From: Mycobacterium interjectum
GTDB lineage: Bacteria; Actinomycetota; Actinomycetes; Mycobacteriales; Mycobacteriaceae
Assembly: GCA_002102225.1 (NCBI GenBank)
Contig: LQPB01000053.1
Coordinates: 33,021 to 97,020 of the forward strand
Direction: 5' to 3'
Length of the DNA stretch: 64,000 nt
Under the pieces are notes generated by a model. That model worked only from the letters and a program-made list of their open reading frames with translations. It was not told where the DNA came from and did not search any database. Positions 1 through 13,258 of the stretch are shown in pieces (position 1 is the first letter of the stretch; each line of letters starts with the position of its first letter). A program made the translations under genes and the position numbers.

Positions 1-809
1 GGCGCACCACCGGCGGCGCCCTGCTGGAGACCCTGCGTGATGGCCGGCATCACCAGGCCCTTGAGCAAGTCGATCGCCTGCCCGGCGCCCAGCTGGTTGG
101 CCGCCTGCATCAGGTCGTTGACCAGGCCGCCACCGCCCGAGCTGCCCCCGGTGCCGCCGGACGCGATCGGCGAGGCGCCGCCCAGCGTGGACGGGTCACC
201 GAGGATCGGGTAGGTGCCGCCGGCGCCCGGGTCCAACCCGGTCGTCGAGTCGATCGGCACCTCACTGGGTGACAGGGTGGGACTGGCGATGCCCGGCGTG
301 ACTCCGGCCGGGCTGGTCAGCGCCGGGTTGAGTCCGGCGGCCGGCGTCGTGGGCACCGCGCCGGGCGTGGTGACCCCGGGTGTGGTGGGCGGCAATCCCG
401 GGTTCGCGAGCGCCGGGCTCGTCAGGCCGGGGCTGGTGAGCGCCGGGCTGGTCAGCGCCGGGCTGGTGAGGCCAGGGCTGGTCAAACCGGGGCTGGTCAA
501 GCCCGGGCTGGTGAGGCCCGAGGTGCCCAACCCGGGACTGGCCAGACCCGGGGTGGTGGCCCCGGCCCCGCTCAGAGCCGGCACGGGCGGCAAGTTGATC
601 CCGAACTGCGACAGGCCCTGCGACAGCGCACCCATCAGTTCGCCGGGCAGGTCGGTCATCACCGCGGCCTTCTTGAACTCGTGGTGCTCGGCCGGCTTGC
701 TGTCGGCGGTCGATTCGTAGACAAGGAAGTATGCGCAAGGACTCGCCACTGCCACGGCGGCGACCGCGCTCATGGCTGTCGAAAGCTTGCGTCGGCGTCG
801 GTTCGGCAC
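1..809 (-). CDS. erp: Exported repetitive protein Erp (C-terminus cut off by window edge)
   Basis: Secreted, cell-surface repetitive protein of mycobacteria that contributes to virulence and envelope integrity. The minus strand opens with GTG at 809-807 and reads MPNRRRRKLSTAMSAV, the Erp N-terminus, followed by a hydrophobic signal segment. An AGGAG ribosome site lies a few bases upstream. The middle is a run of five-residue PGLTS/PALTS units, and the last visible residues (GLVMPAITQG) match the Erp C-terminal domain. About 269 codons are visible; the M. tuberculosis protein has 284, so only a short tail is missing. It is divergent from glf, as in M. tuberculosis. Repeat number varies between species, so this part may differ even from close relatives. 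Confidence 0.93.
   Translation of the reverse strand, partial: MPNRRRRKLSTAMSAVAAVAVASPCAYFLVYESTADSKPAEHHEFKKAAVMTDLPGELMGALSQGLSQFGINLPPVPALSGAGATTPGLASPGLGTSGLTSPGLTSPGLTSPGLTSPALTSPALTSPGLTSPALANPGLPPTTPGVTTPGAVPTTPAAGLNPALTSPAGVTPGIASPTLSPSEVPIDSTTGLDPGAGGTYPILGDPSTLGGASPIASGGTGGSSGGGGLVNDLMQAANQLGAGQAIDLLKGLVMPAITQGLQQGAAGGA
390..521 (-). repeat. 15-nt coding repeats (PGLTS/PALTS) in erp
   Basis: On the minus strand this stretch encodes about eight back-to-back five-residue units of the form P-G/A-L-T-S. Third positions vary between copies (GGC, GGT, GCG; CTC, CTG, TTG), so the repeat is kept at protein level. In-frame gain or loss of 15-nt units would change length without breaking the gene. 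Confidence 0.85.
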
Positions 810-1003
810 GGAAGTCTCCTCAAATCTGGACAACTAGTGGAACTGTGTTGTGTCGGCGTGCCCCGCCTGTCCTATCCGGTATGAAGCACACAGAGTCGAT
901 GGTACGAGTGGGATTGTTGTGACTAGAGTGCTGATATTGAATCGTGAGGTAATTGCGACTCGGACTGTGACCGGGACGGCGGGCCCCAAAGTCGTTGTCA
1001 TTT

Positions 1004-4177
<3,174 letters not shown>

Positions 4178-4185
<8 letters not shown>

Positions 4186-4702
4186 AACGGCCGCTCCGCG
4201 CGGCGAAGTGGCCGCGCTGGTGGCCGTCCAGTCGGCACTGGCCGATCGCCCCGGCGTGCTGACCGTGGCGCGCGGGCTGTCGCATTTCGGGGAGCACAGC
4301 ATCGGCTGGCTGGCCGTCGCGGTGCTCGGCGCGGTGCTGATGCCGGCTCGGCGCCGCGATTGGCTGATGGTGGGGGCCGGTGCGTTCGCCGCGCACGCCG
4401 CCGCCGTTGTGGTCAAGCGGTTGGTGCGGCGCCAACGGCCGCATGATCCGGCGGTTTCGGTCAACGTCGGCACGCCCAGCCGGCTGAGCTTCCCCTCCGC
4501 GCACGCCACCTCCACCACCGCCGCGGCCATCCTGATGGGCCGGGTCACCGGGCTGCCGCTGCCGGTGGTCCTGGTACCGCCGATGGCGCTGTCGCGGATA
4601 CTGCTGGGCGTGCACTATCCCAGCGACGTGGCTTTCGGCGTCGCCCTGGGTGCCGCCGTCGCGGGGATCGCGGGCCGAGCGCGAGAGGTGTGTGCCGAAT
4701 GA
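4178..4702 (+). CDS. PAP2-family membrane phosphatase (Rv3807c type, DPPR phosphatase candidate)
   Basis: A 174-residue integral membrane protein with the PAP2 phosphatase signature in order: KRLVRRQRP (about residue 79 on), PSAH, and SRILLGVHYPSD. Several hydrophobic segments surround these. In M. tuberculosis the orthologue next to ubiA is the proposed phosphatase that removes the 5'-phosphate from decaprenylphosphoryl-5-phosphoribose, the step between UbiA and DprE1. It overlaps the end of glfT2 by 8 nt and the start of ubiA by 4 nt, which fits a translationally coupled operon. The phosphatase fold is clear; the substrate is inferred from context. Confidence 0.88.
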
Positions 4703-5607
4703 GCGAAGACGTGGTGATCGGACCGCCGTCGAACCTGATCGTCGGGGTGGTCAAGGCGATCCGCCCCCGGCAGTGGGTGAAGAACGTGCTGGTCCTCGCC
4801 GCGCCGCTGAGCGCGGCGGGCCGGGGCCATCGCTACGACTACGGCCAACTGGGGATTCAGGTGGCGGTGGCCTTCGTGGTGTTCAGCCTGGCCGCCTCGT
4901 CGATATACCTGATCAACGACGTTCGCGACGTCGAGGCCGACCGCGAGCATCCGACCAAACGGTTCCGCCCGATCGCCGCCGGCGTGGTGCCCGAGTGGCT
5001 GGCCTACAGCCTGGCCGTGGTGCTGGCGGTGGTGTCGCTCGGCCTGGCCTGGTGGCTGACGCCGAACCTGGCGCTGGTGATGGCGGTCTACATCGCCATG
5101 CAGCTGGCGTACTGCTTCGGCCTCAAGCACCAGGCGGTGATGGACATCTGCATCGTGTCGTCGGCGTATCTGCTGCGGGCGATCGCCGGGGGCGCGGCCA
5201 CCGATACCCATCTGTCGCAATGGTTCCTGCTGATGGCGGCGTTCGCCTCGCTGTTCATGGTGGCCGGCAAGCGCTACGCCGAGCTGCAGCTGGCCGAGCG
5301 CACCGGCGCGGCGATCCGCAAGTCGCTGGAAAGCTACACGAGCACCTACCTGCGGTTCGTCTGGACGATGTCGGCCACCGCGGTGGTGCTGTGCTACGGG
5401 CTGTGGGCGTTCGAGCGCGAACACGGCGAGGCGGGCTGGTTCGTGGTGTCGATGGTCCCGTTCACCATCGCGGTCCTGCGCTACGCGGTCGACGTCGACG
5501 GCGGGCTGGCCGGCGAGCCCGAGGACATTGCGTTGCGTGACCGGGTGTTGCAGCTGCTGGCGCTGGCCTGGATCGCGACAGTTGGGGCCGCCGTTGCCTT
5601 CGGCTAG
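4699..5607 (+). CDS. ubiA: Decaprenyl-phosphate phosphoribosyltransferase
   Basis: UbiA-superfamily prenyl-phosphate transferase that joins 5-phosphoribosyl pyrophosphate to decaprenyl phosphate, the first step toward decaprenylphosphoryl-arabinose. The protein has 302 residues and multiple membrane helices. Two Asp-rich motifs are visible: NDVRDVEADREHPTKRFRP (residues about 73-91) and YAVDVDGGLAGEPED near the C-terminus. The ATG at 4699 overlaps the preceding stop (ATGA); an upstream start at 4690 (MCRMSED) is also open but has no advantage. Its products feed DprE1/DprE2 and then all the arabinosyltransferases in this window. Confidence 0.95.
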   Translation: MSEDVVIGPPSNLIVGVVKAIRPRQWVKNVLVLAAPLSAAGRGHRYDYGQLGIQVAVAFVVFSLAASSIYLINDVRDVEADREHPTKRFRPIAAGVVPEWLAYSLAVVLAVVSLGLAWWLTPNLALVMAVYIAMQLAYCFGLKHQAVMDICIVSSAYLLRAIAGGAATDTHLSQWFLLMAAFASLFMVAGKRYAELQLAERTGAAIRKSLESYTSTYLRFVWTMSATAVVLCYGLWAFEREHGEAGWFVVSMVPFTIAVLRYAVDVDGGLAGEPEDIALRDRVLQLLALAWIATVGAAVAFG

Positions 5608-5704
5608 CCCCCACCTAGAAGGTCTGAAGGCGCTGAAGGGCACTGCGCTGCGCCGCCGCCCGGTGATCAGGCGGGCCGGCCGGCCGCTGTTCCCCTACGT
5701 CACC

Positions 5705-7579
5705 ATGGTGCGGGTCAGCCTGTGGATCAGCGTGGCGGTGGTTGCCGTCCTGTTCGGGTGGGGCGCCTGGCAGCGACGCTGGATCGCCGATGACGGGCTC
5801 ATCGTGCTGCGCACCGTGCGCAACTTGCTGGCCGGCAACGGGCCGGTCTTCAACGCCGGCGAACGGGTCGAGGCGAACACCTCCACCGCGTGGACCTACC
5901 TGATGTATGTCGGCAGCTGGGTGGGCGGGCCGATGCGCATGGAGTACGTGGCGCTGGCGCTGGCCCTGACCCTTTCGGTGCTGGGTGTGGCGTTGCTGAT
6001 GCTGGGCGCCGGCCGCCTGTACGCCCCGAGCCTGCGGGGCCGGCGGGCGATCATGCTGCCCGCCGGGGCCTTGGTGTACATCGCGTTGCCGCCGGCGCGT
6101 GACTTTGCCACCTCCGGCCTGGAGAGCGGCCTGACGCTGGCCTATCTCGGGCTGCTGTGGTGGATGATGGTGTGCTGGGCGCAGCCGGTGCGCGGGCGTC
6201 CGGGCGGCCCGGTGTTCATCGAAGCGCTGGCCTTCGTCGCGGGGTTCAGCGTCCTGGTTCGGCCCGATCTGGCGTTGATGGGCGGGCTGGCGCTGATCAT
6301 GCTGCTGGTCGCCGCCCGCAACTGGCGCCGCCGCGCGCTGATCGTGGCGGCCGGCGGGTTCCTCCCGGTGGCCTACGAGATCTTCCGGATGGGCTACTAC
6401 GGGCTGCTGGTTCCCGGCACGGCGTTGGCCAAGGACGCGGCCGGCGACAAGTGGTCGCAGGGAATGATCTACCTGTCGAACTTCAACTCGCCCTATGCGG
6501 TGTGGGTGCCGGTGGTCCTGCTGGTGGGGCTCGGGGCCCTGTTGGTGGCCGCGCGCCGCCGACCCTCGTTCCTTCGCCCCGTGCTCGCGCCCGACTACGG
6601 CCGCGCGGCGCGGGCGGTGCAGAGCCCGGCGGCGGTCGTCGCCTTCGTCGTCGTCAGCGGCCTGCTGCAGGGCTTCTACTGGATCCGGCAGGGCGGCGAT
6701 TTCATGCACGCCAGGGTGCTGCTGGCGCCCCTGTTTTGTTTGCTGGCCCCGGTGGCGGTCATTCCGGTGCCGATCCCCGACGGCGCGGACTATTCACGGG
6801 AGACCGGCAATTGGGTGGCCGGCGCCGCCGCCGCGCTGTGGCTCGGCATCGCCGGCTGGTCGCTGTGGGCAGCAAACTCCTCCGGGATGGGCGACGACGC
6901 CACCCACGTCACCTACTCGGGAATCGTCGACGAGCGCCGCTTCTACGCGCAGGCCACCGGGCACGCGCACCCGCTGACCGCGGCGGACTACCTGGACTAC
7001 CCGAGGATGGCCGCCGTGCTGACGGCCCTGGACAACACCCCGGACGGGGCGTTGTTGCTGCCCTCCGGCAACTACATCCAGTGGGACCTGGTGCCGATGG
7101 CGCAGCCTGCGCCCGGGGACGCCAAGGCGCCGCAAAAGCCGGAGCACGCGGTGTTTTTCACCAACCTGGGCATGCTCGGCATGAACGTCGGGCTCGACGT
7201 CCGGGTGATCGACCAGATCGGTCTGGCAAACCCACTCGCCCAGCACACCGAGCGGCTCAAGCACGGCCGGATCGGGCACGACAAGAACCTGTTTCCGGAC
7301 TGGGTGATCGCCGACGGCCCCTGGGTCAAGATGTATCCGGGCATTCCGGGTTATCTGGATGCGAATTGGGTTGCCCAGGCCGTGGCGGCGCTGAAATGTC
7401 CGGAGACCCAGGCGGTCCTCGCCTCGGTGCGCGCCCCAATGACCTTGCACCGCTTCGTCTCCAACGTCGTGCACTCGTTCGAGTTCACCACGTACCGAAT
7501 CGACCGTGTTCCGCTCTACGAGCTCGCGCGGTGTGGGCTGCCGGTGCCGGAGGCAATCCCCCCTCCTCCACACGAGTAG
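5705..7579 (+). CDS. aftB: Terminal beta-(1->2)-arabinofuranosyltransferase AftB
   Basis: GT-C membrane glycosyltransferase that caps arabinan with beta-1,2-Araf residues using decaprenylphosphoryl-arabinose. With the ATG at 5705 (MVRVSLWIS) the protein has 624 residues, close to the 627 of M. tuberculosis. The open frame continues upstream into ubiA, but those residues resemble no family N-terminus. Visible features are about ten hydrophobic segments in the first 430 residues, the loop RRWIADDGLIVLRTVRN with the Asp pair typical of GT-C enzymes, and a large soluble C-terminal part (VIDQIGLANPLAQHTERL). It lies 97 nt after ubiA, in the same direction. Confidence 0.94.
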   Translation: MVRVSLWISVAVVAVLFGWGAWQRRWIADDGLIVLRTVRNLLAGNGPVFNAGERVEANTSTAWTYLMYVGSWVGGPMRMEYVALALALTLSVLGVALLMLGAGRLYAPSLRGRRAIMLPAGALVYIALPPARDFATSGLESGLTLAYLGLLWWMMVCWAQPVRGRPGGPVFIEALAFVAGFSVLVRPDLALMGGLALIMLLVAARNWRRRALIVAAGGFLPVAYEIFRMGYYGLLVPGTALAKDAAGDKWSQGMIYLSNFNSPYAVWVPVVLLVGLGALLVAARRRPSFLRPVLAPDYGRAARAVQSPAAVVAFVVVSGLLQGFYWIRQGGDFMHARVLLAPLFCLLAPVAVIPVPIPDGADYSRETGNWVAGAAAALWLGIAGWSLWAANSSGMGDDATHVTYSGIVDERRFYAQATGHAHPLTAADYLDYPRMAAVLTALDNTPDGALLLPSGNYIQWDLVPMAQPAPGDAKAPQKPEHAVFFTNLGMLGMNVGLDVRVIDQIGLANPLAQHTERLKHGRIGHDKNLFPDWVIADGPWVKMYPGIPGYLDANWVAQAVAALKCPETQAVLASVRAPMTLHRFVSNVVHSFEFTTYRIDRVPLYELARCGLPVPEAIPPPPHE

Positions 7580-8965
<1,386 letters not shown>

Positions 8966-8981
8966 ACACCACAGCACTGCG

Positions 8982-9019
8982 ACTAGCGGCGGGCACCCTT
9001 CGGGGTTCCCGCCGCTAGT
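8982..9019 (+). terminator. Strong UUCG-loop hairpin after fbpA
   Basis: ACTAGCGGCGGG (8982-8993) pairs perfectly with CCCGCCGCTAGT (9008-9019). The enclosed bases continue the stem as ACCC-TTCG-GGGT, separated by one C/T mismatch. The result is a 16-bp stem capped by a TTCG tetraloop, 17 nt after the fbpA stop. No long T tract follows, which is usual for mycobacterial hairpin terminators. Confidence 0.8.
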
Positions 9020-9116
9020 TGTTCGCGGCCTGTGTGATCTGTTTCACTACCCGCAGGACCGGCGGCTTGCGTCGCTGGCTAATGTGCAGACAGCGACTAG
9101 ACGATGGAGGGTGGAC

Positions 9117-10004
9117 ATGAGGGTCGTGCGGGGTCTGTCAACGTTGCTGCTGGGCGTGGTTCTGGCCCTGGGGATGTGGGGTCCCCTCGGGAAGGCGCGC
9201 GCAGCCGGTTTCGAGAGCCTGATGGTTCCGTCCGCGGCGATGGGCCGTGAGATCCCGGTGGCCTTCCTGGCGGGCGGTCCGCACATGGTCGTGCTGCTGG
9301 ATGCGTTCGACGCCGCACCCGACGTCAGCAACTGGGTCACCGCCGGCAACGCGATGAACACCCTGGCCGGCAAGGGCATTTCGGTCGCGGCGCCCGCGGG
9401 CGGCGCGTACAGCATGTACACCAACTGGGAAAACGACGGCAGCAAGCAGTGGGACACCTTCCTGTCCAGCGAGCTGCCCAACTGGCTGGCCGCCAACAAG
9501 GGCCTGGCGCCGGGCGGGCACGCCGCCGTCGGCGCCTCCCAGGGCGGCTACGCCGCGATGGCGCTGGCCGCCTTCCACCCCGACCGCTACGGCTTCGCCG
9601 GCTCGCTGTCCGGGTTCCTGTACCCGTCGAACACCACCACCAACGGTTCGATCCTGGCCGGCCTGCAGCAATTCGGCGGCGTCGACGGCAACGGCATGTG
9701 GGGAGCCCCGCAGCTGGGCCGGTGGAAGTGGCACGACCCGTACGTGCACGCCTCGTTGCTGGCGCAGAACAACACCCGCGTGTGGGTTTGGAGTCCGACC
9801 ACCGACGCGGCCAGCGATCCCGCCGCCATGATCGGCCAGGCCGGCGAGGCGATGGGCAACAGCCGGATGTTCTACCAGCAGTACCGCAGCAACGGCGGGC
9901 ACAACGGCCACTTCGACTTCCCCGGCGGCGGTGACAACGGCTGGGGCTCGTGGTCGGGGCAGCTGGGCGCCATGTCGGGCGACATCGTGGGGGCGATCCG
10001 CTAG
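9117..10004 (+). CDS. fbpD: MPT51/FbpD, antigen-85-like secreted protein
   Basis: Secreted member of the antigen 85 fold without proven mycolyltransferase activity; reported to bind fibronectin. The 295-residue precursor has a signal peptide ending near KARAA/GFESLMVPS. ATG 9117 has GGAGGG just upstream. The fold is clear (SAAMGREIPVAFLAGG, QWDTFLSSELPNWL, GGHNGHFDF). The nucleophile-elbow position reads GASQGG, with Ser141 where catalytic Ser would sit. The catalytic His position of Ag85 (GTHxW) is GDNGW here, so His is absent, and no obvious Glu equivalent is seen. It lies downstream of the fbpA terminator and so probably has its own promoter. Confidence 0.94.
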   Translation: MRVVRGLSTLLLGVVLALGMWGPLGKARAAGFESLMVPSAAMGREIPVAFLAGGPHMVVLLDAFDAAPDVSNWVTAGNAMNTLAGKGISVAAPAGGAYSMYTNWENDGSKQWDTFLSSELPNWLAANKGLAPGGHAAVGASQGGYAAMALAAFHPDRYGFAGSLSGFLYPSNTTTNGSILAGLQQFGGVDGNGMWGAPQLGRWKWHDPYVHASLLAQNNTRVWVWSPTTDAASDPAAMIGQAGEAMGNSRMFYQQYRSNGGHNGHFDFPGGGDNGWGSWSGQLGAMSGDIVGAIR

Positions 10005-10100
10005 CCCGGACGCCGGTACCGTGTAGGGAGCGCAGCAGAGGGCGGCACGCCCGCTTCCCCGTATGGAGCTGCGATCGACCGACCCTGCCAGCAGGAGAAC

Positions 10101-11111
10101 ATGACGACGAGCGCGCGGCGTAAACGCCACCGGACCCTCGCCTGGATCGCCGCCCTTGCCGTGGCAGGCGTCGTGTTGCTGGTCATCGTGGCCGTGGTGC
10201 TGCTGCTGCGCGGCCCGAAGTCACCGCCCAGCGCGGTGCCGCCCGGCATCCTGCCGCCGACCTCCACCACGACGCACCCGCACAAGCCGCGGCCCGCTTC
10301 GCAGGACGCGTCGTGCCCCGATGTGCAACTGATCAACGTGCCGGGTACCTGGGAGTCCGCCCCGCAGGACGATCCGCTCAACCCGGCGCAGTTCCCGAAT
10401 GCGTTGCTGCACAAGGTGACCGCGGACATCTCTCAGCAGTTCCCGTCCTCGCGAGTGCAGACGTACACCACTCCCTACACCGCGCAGTTTCACAACCCGC
10501 TGAGCGGTGACACGCAGATGTCCTACAACGAGAGCCGGGCCGAGGGCACCCGCGCGACCGTGCAGGCGCTCACCGACATGAACAACAAATGCCCGCTGAC
10601 CAGCTACGTGCTGATGGGGTTCTCCCAGGGTGCGGTGATCATCGGTGACATCGCCAGCGACATCGGCAACGGGCGCGGGCCCGTCGACGACGACCTGGTG
10701 CTTGGTGTGACGTTGATCGCAGACGGTCGCCGCCAGGACGGGGTCGGCAACGACATCGGGCCCAACCCGCCCGGCGAGGGCGCCGAGATCACCCTGCACG
10801 AGGTGCCGGTGCTGTCCGGCCTCGGCCTGACCATGACCGGGGCACGGCCGGGCGGCTTCGGCGCGCTGAACAGCAAAACCAACGAGATCTGCGCGCCCGG
10901 TGACCTGATCTGCGCCGCGCCGAACGAGGCGTTCAGCGTGGCCAAGCTGCCCGACACGCTGAACACCCTCGCCGGTGGCGCCGGCCAACCGGTGCATGCG
11001 CTGTACGCCACGACCGAGTTCTGGAACCTGGATGGGGCGCCGGCGACCGATTGGACGCTGAATTGGGCCCGCGGGCTGATCGAAAACGCGCCGCACCCCA
11101 AGCATGGGTGA
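10101..11111 (+). CDS. Cutinase-like envelope lipase/thioesterase (Rv3802c type)
   Basis: Essential cell-envelope serine hydrolase in M. tuberculosis with phospholipase A and thioesterase activity, genetically tied to mycolate metabolism. The 336-residue protein has one N-terminal hydrophobic anchor (residues about 14-37), a Pro/Thr-rich linker and a cutinase-fold domain. Visible are Ser175 in MGFSQGAV, Cys residues typical of cutinases, and later Asp and His positions ([18 protein letters not shown]). The ATG at 10101 follows GCAGGAGAAC. It lies between fbpD and fadD32 in the conserved mycolate block. Confidence 0.93.
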   Translation: MTTSARRKRHRTLAWIAALAVAGVVLLVIVAVVLLLRGPKSPPSAVPPGILPPTSTTTHPHKPRPASQDASCPDVQLINVPGTWESAPQDDPLNPAQFPNALLHKVTADISQQFPSSRVQTYTTPYTAQFHNPLSGDTQMSYNESRAEGTRATVQALTDMNNKCPLTSYVLMGFSQGAVIIGDIASDIGNGRGPVDDDLVLGVTLIADGRRQDGVGNDIGPNPPGEGAEITLHEVPVLSGLGLTMTGARPGGFGALNSKTNEICAPGDLICAAPNEAFSVAKLPDTLNTLAGGAGQPVHALYATTEFWNLDGAPATDWTLNWARGLIENAPHPKHG

Positions 11112-11348
11112 CATGCCGCGACGTAGGCGAATCCGTGACGCGATCGGCGGTACCTTGTGATTTGGTCTGCCGCGAGGCGACCCTTAACATTAAGAGAAAA
11201 TTAAGAGCAACGAGAACTTCGTTGGCCGCAGGGACCGGCGCTCCCGGGCGCGGGCCGTTCAAAGCCGGCTCGTGTATAGAGGACCCGTCGGCGCGGCCGG
11301 CACCGGAGCGGTCGGCCGACCGACAAGGTTGTAACAGGAGAGGGCGGC

Positions 11349-13247
11349 ATGGCGTACCACAACCCGTTCATCGTGAATGGAAAAATCAGGTTCCCGGAAA
11401 ACACGGACCTGGTTCGTCACGTTGAGAAATGGGCGAAGGTCCGCGGCGACAAGCTGGCCTATCGATTCGTCGACTTCTCCACCGAGCGGGACGGTGAATA
11501 CCGCGACATCTCGTGGGCCGACTTCAGCGCCCGCAACCGCGCCGTCGGCGCCCGCCTGCAACAGGTCACCCAGCCCGGCGACCGCATCGCCATCCTGTGC
11601 CCACAGAACCTGAACTACCTGATCGCGTTCTTCGGGGCGCTGTATTCCGGCAGGATCGCCGTCCCGTTGTTCGACCCGAGCGAGCCGGGTCACGTCGGCC
11701 GGCTGCACGCCGTGCTGGATGACTGCACGCCCTCGACGATCCTGACCACCACGGAGGCGGCCGAAGGCGTCCGCAAGTTCATCCGCGCCCGCTCGGCCAA
11801 GGAGCGGCCCCGCGTCATCGCCGTCGACGCGGTGCCCAACGAGGTCGCCTCCACCTGGCAAGCGCCCGAGGCCGACGAGAACACCATCGCCTACCTGCAG
11901 TACACCTCCGGCTCCACCCGCACGCCCACCGGCGTGGAGATCACCCACCTGAACCTGCCCACCAACGTGCTGCAGGTGCTCAACGGGCTGGAGGGCAAGG
12001 AGGGCGACCGCGGGCTGTCCTGGCTGCCGTTCTTCCACGACATGGGCCTGATCACCGCGCTGCTGTCGCCGGTCCTCGGCCACAACTTCACCTTCATGAC
12101 CCCGGCCGCGTTCGTGCGCCGCCCCGGCCGCTGGATCCGGGAGATGGCGCGCAAGCCCGACGACGACCCGGACTGCGAGGTCTTCACCGTGGCGCCGAAC
12201 TTCGCCTTCGAGCATGCCGCCGTGCGCGGCGTGCCCAAGGAGGGCGAGCCGCCGCTGGACCTGAGCAACGTCAAGGGCATCCTCAACGGCAGCGAGCCGG
12301 TGTCCCCGGCGTCGATGCGCAAGTTCTACGAGGCGTTCGCGCCCTACGGCCTGCGCGAGACCGCGATCAAGCCGTCCTACGGTTTGGCCGAGGCGACGCT
12401 GTTCGTCTCCACCACCCCGATGGACGAGGCGCCCCGGGTCATCTACGTCGACCGCGACGAGATGAACAACCAGCGCTTCGTGGAGGTCCCGCCCGACTCG
12501 CCCAAGGCGGTCGCGCAGGTGTCCGCGGGCGTCGTCGGCGTCGACGAATGGGCCGTCATCGTCGATCCGGACACGGCCAGCGAGCTGGCCGACGGCCAGG
12601 TCGGCGAGATCTGGCTGCACGGCAACAACCTCGGCATCGGCTACTGGGGCAAGGAAGAGGAGACCGCCCACACCTTCCGCAACATCCTGAAGTCCCGCAT
12701 CAGCGAGTCGCACGCCGAGGGCGCCCCCGACGACGGCATGTGGGTCCGCACCGGCGACTACGGCACCTACCACGACGGCCACCTCTATATCGTCGGGCGC
12801 ATCAAGGACCTGGTCATCATCGACGGTCGCAACCACTACCCGCAGGACCTCGAGTACTCGGCGCAGGAGGCCAGCCGCGCGCTGCGGACCGGCTACGTGG
12901 CCGCCTTCTCCGTCCCGGCCAACCAGCTGCCCCAGGAGGTGTTCGACAACCCGCACGCCGGGCTCAAGCACGACGCCGAGGACAGCTCCGAGCAGCTGGT
13001 GATCGTCGCCGAGCGCGCCGCCGGCACGCACAAGCTCGACTACCAGCCCATCGCCGACGACATCCGCGCGGCCATCGCCGTGCGGCACGGTGTCACCGTG
13101 CGCGACCTGCTGCTGGTGCAGGCCGGCACCATTCCGCGTACCTCCAGCGGCAAGATCGGGCGCCGCGCCTGCCGCGCCGCCTACCTCGACGGAAGCCTGC
13201 GCAGCGGCATCGGTTCCCCGACCGCCTTCGCCGGCGCTAACGACTGA
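11349..13247 (+). CDS. fadD32: Long-chain fatty-acyl-AMP ligase FadD32
   Basis: Activates meromycolic acid as acyl-adenylate and loads it onto the N-terminal carrier domain of Pks13; cytoplasmic. The 632-residue ANL-family protein shows [15 protein letters not shown] (about residues 185-199), [16 protein letters not shown] and [19 protein letters not shown]. The C-terminal [15 protein letters not shown] contains the conserved lysine. The ATG at 11349 gives [16 protein letters not shown] and is preceded by AGGAGAGGG. A 237-nt gap upstream probably holds the promoter of the fadD32-pks13-accD4 operon; pks13 begins 12 nt after the stop. Confidence 0.97.
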   Translation: MAYHNPFIVNGKIRFPENTDLVRHVEKWAKVRGDKLAYRFVDFSTERDGEYRDISWADFSARNRAVGARLQQVTQPGDRIAILCPQNLNYLIAFFGALYSGRIAVPLFDPSEPGHVGRLHAVLDDCTPSTILTTTEAAEGVRKFIRARSAKERPRVIAVDAVPNEVASTWQAPEADENTIAYLQYTSGSTRTPTGVEITHLNLPTNVLQVLNGLEGKEGDRGLSWLPFFHDMGLITALLSPVLGHNFTFMTPAAFVRRPGRWIREMARKPDDDPDCEVFTVAPNFAFEHAAVRGVPKEGEPPLDLSNVKGILNGSEPVSPASMRKFYEAFAPYGLRETAIKPSYGLAEATLFVSTTPMDEAPRVIYVDRDEMNNQRFVEVPPDSPKAVAQVSAGVVGVDEWAVIVDPDTASELADGQVGEIWLHGNNLGIGYWGKEEETAHTFRNILKSRISESHAEGAPDDGMWVRTGDYGTYHDGHLYIVGRIKDLVIIDGRNHYPQDLEYSAQEASRALRTGYVAAFSVPANQLPQEVFDNPHAGLKHDAEDSSEQLVIVAERAAGTHKLDYQPIADDIRAAIAVRHGVTVRDLLLVQAGTIPRTSSGKIGRRACRAAYLDGSLRSGIGSPTAFAGAND

Positions 13248-13258
13248 ACCCAGGAACC

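Noticed and set aside
390..521. CRISPR-like regular repeat
   Set aside because: The 15-nt units are contiguous, in frame and encode the known Erp pentapeptides; there are no spacers.
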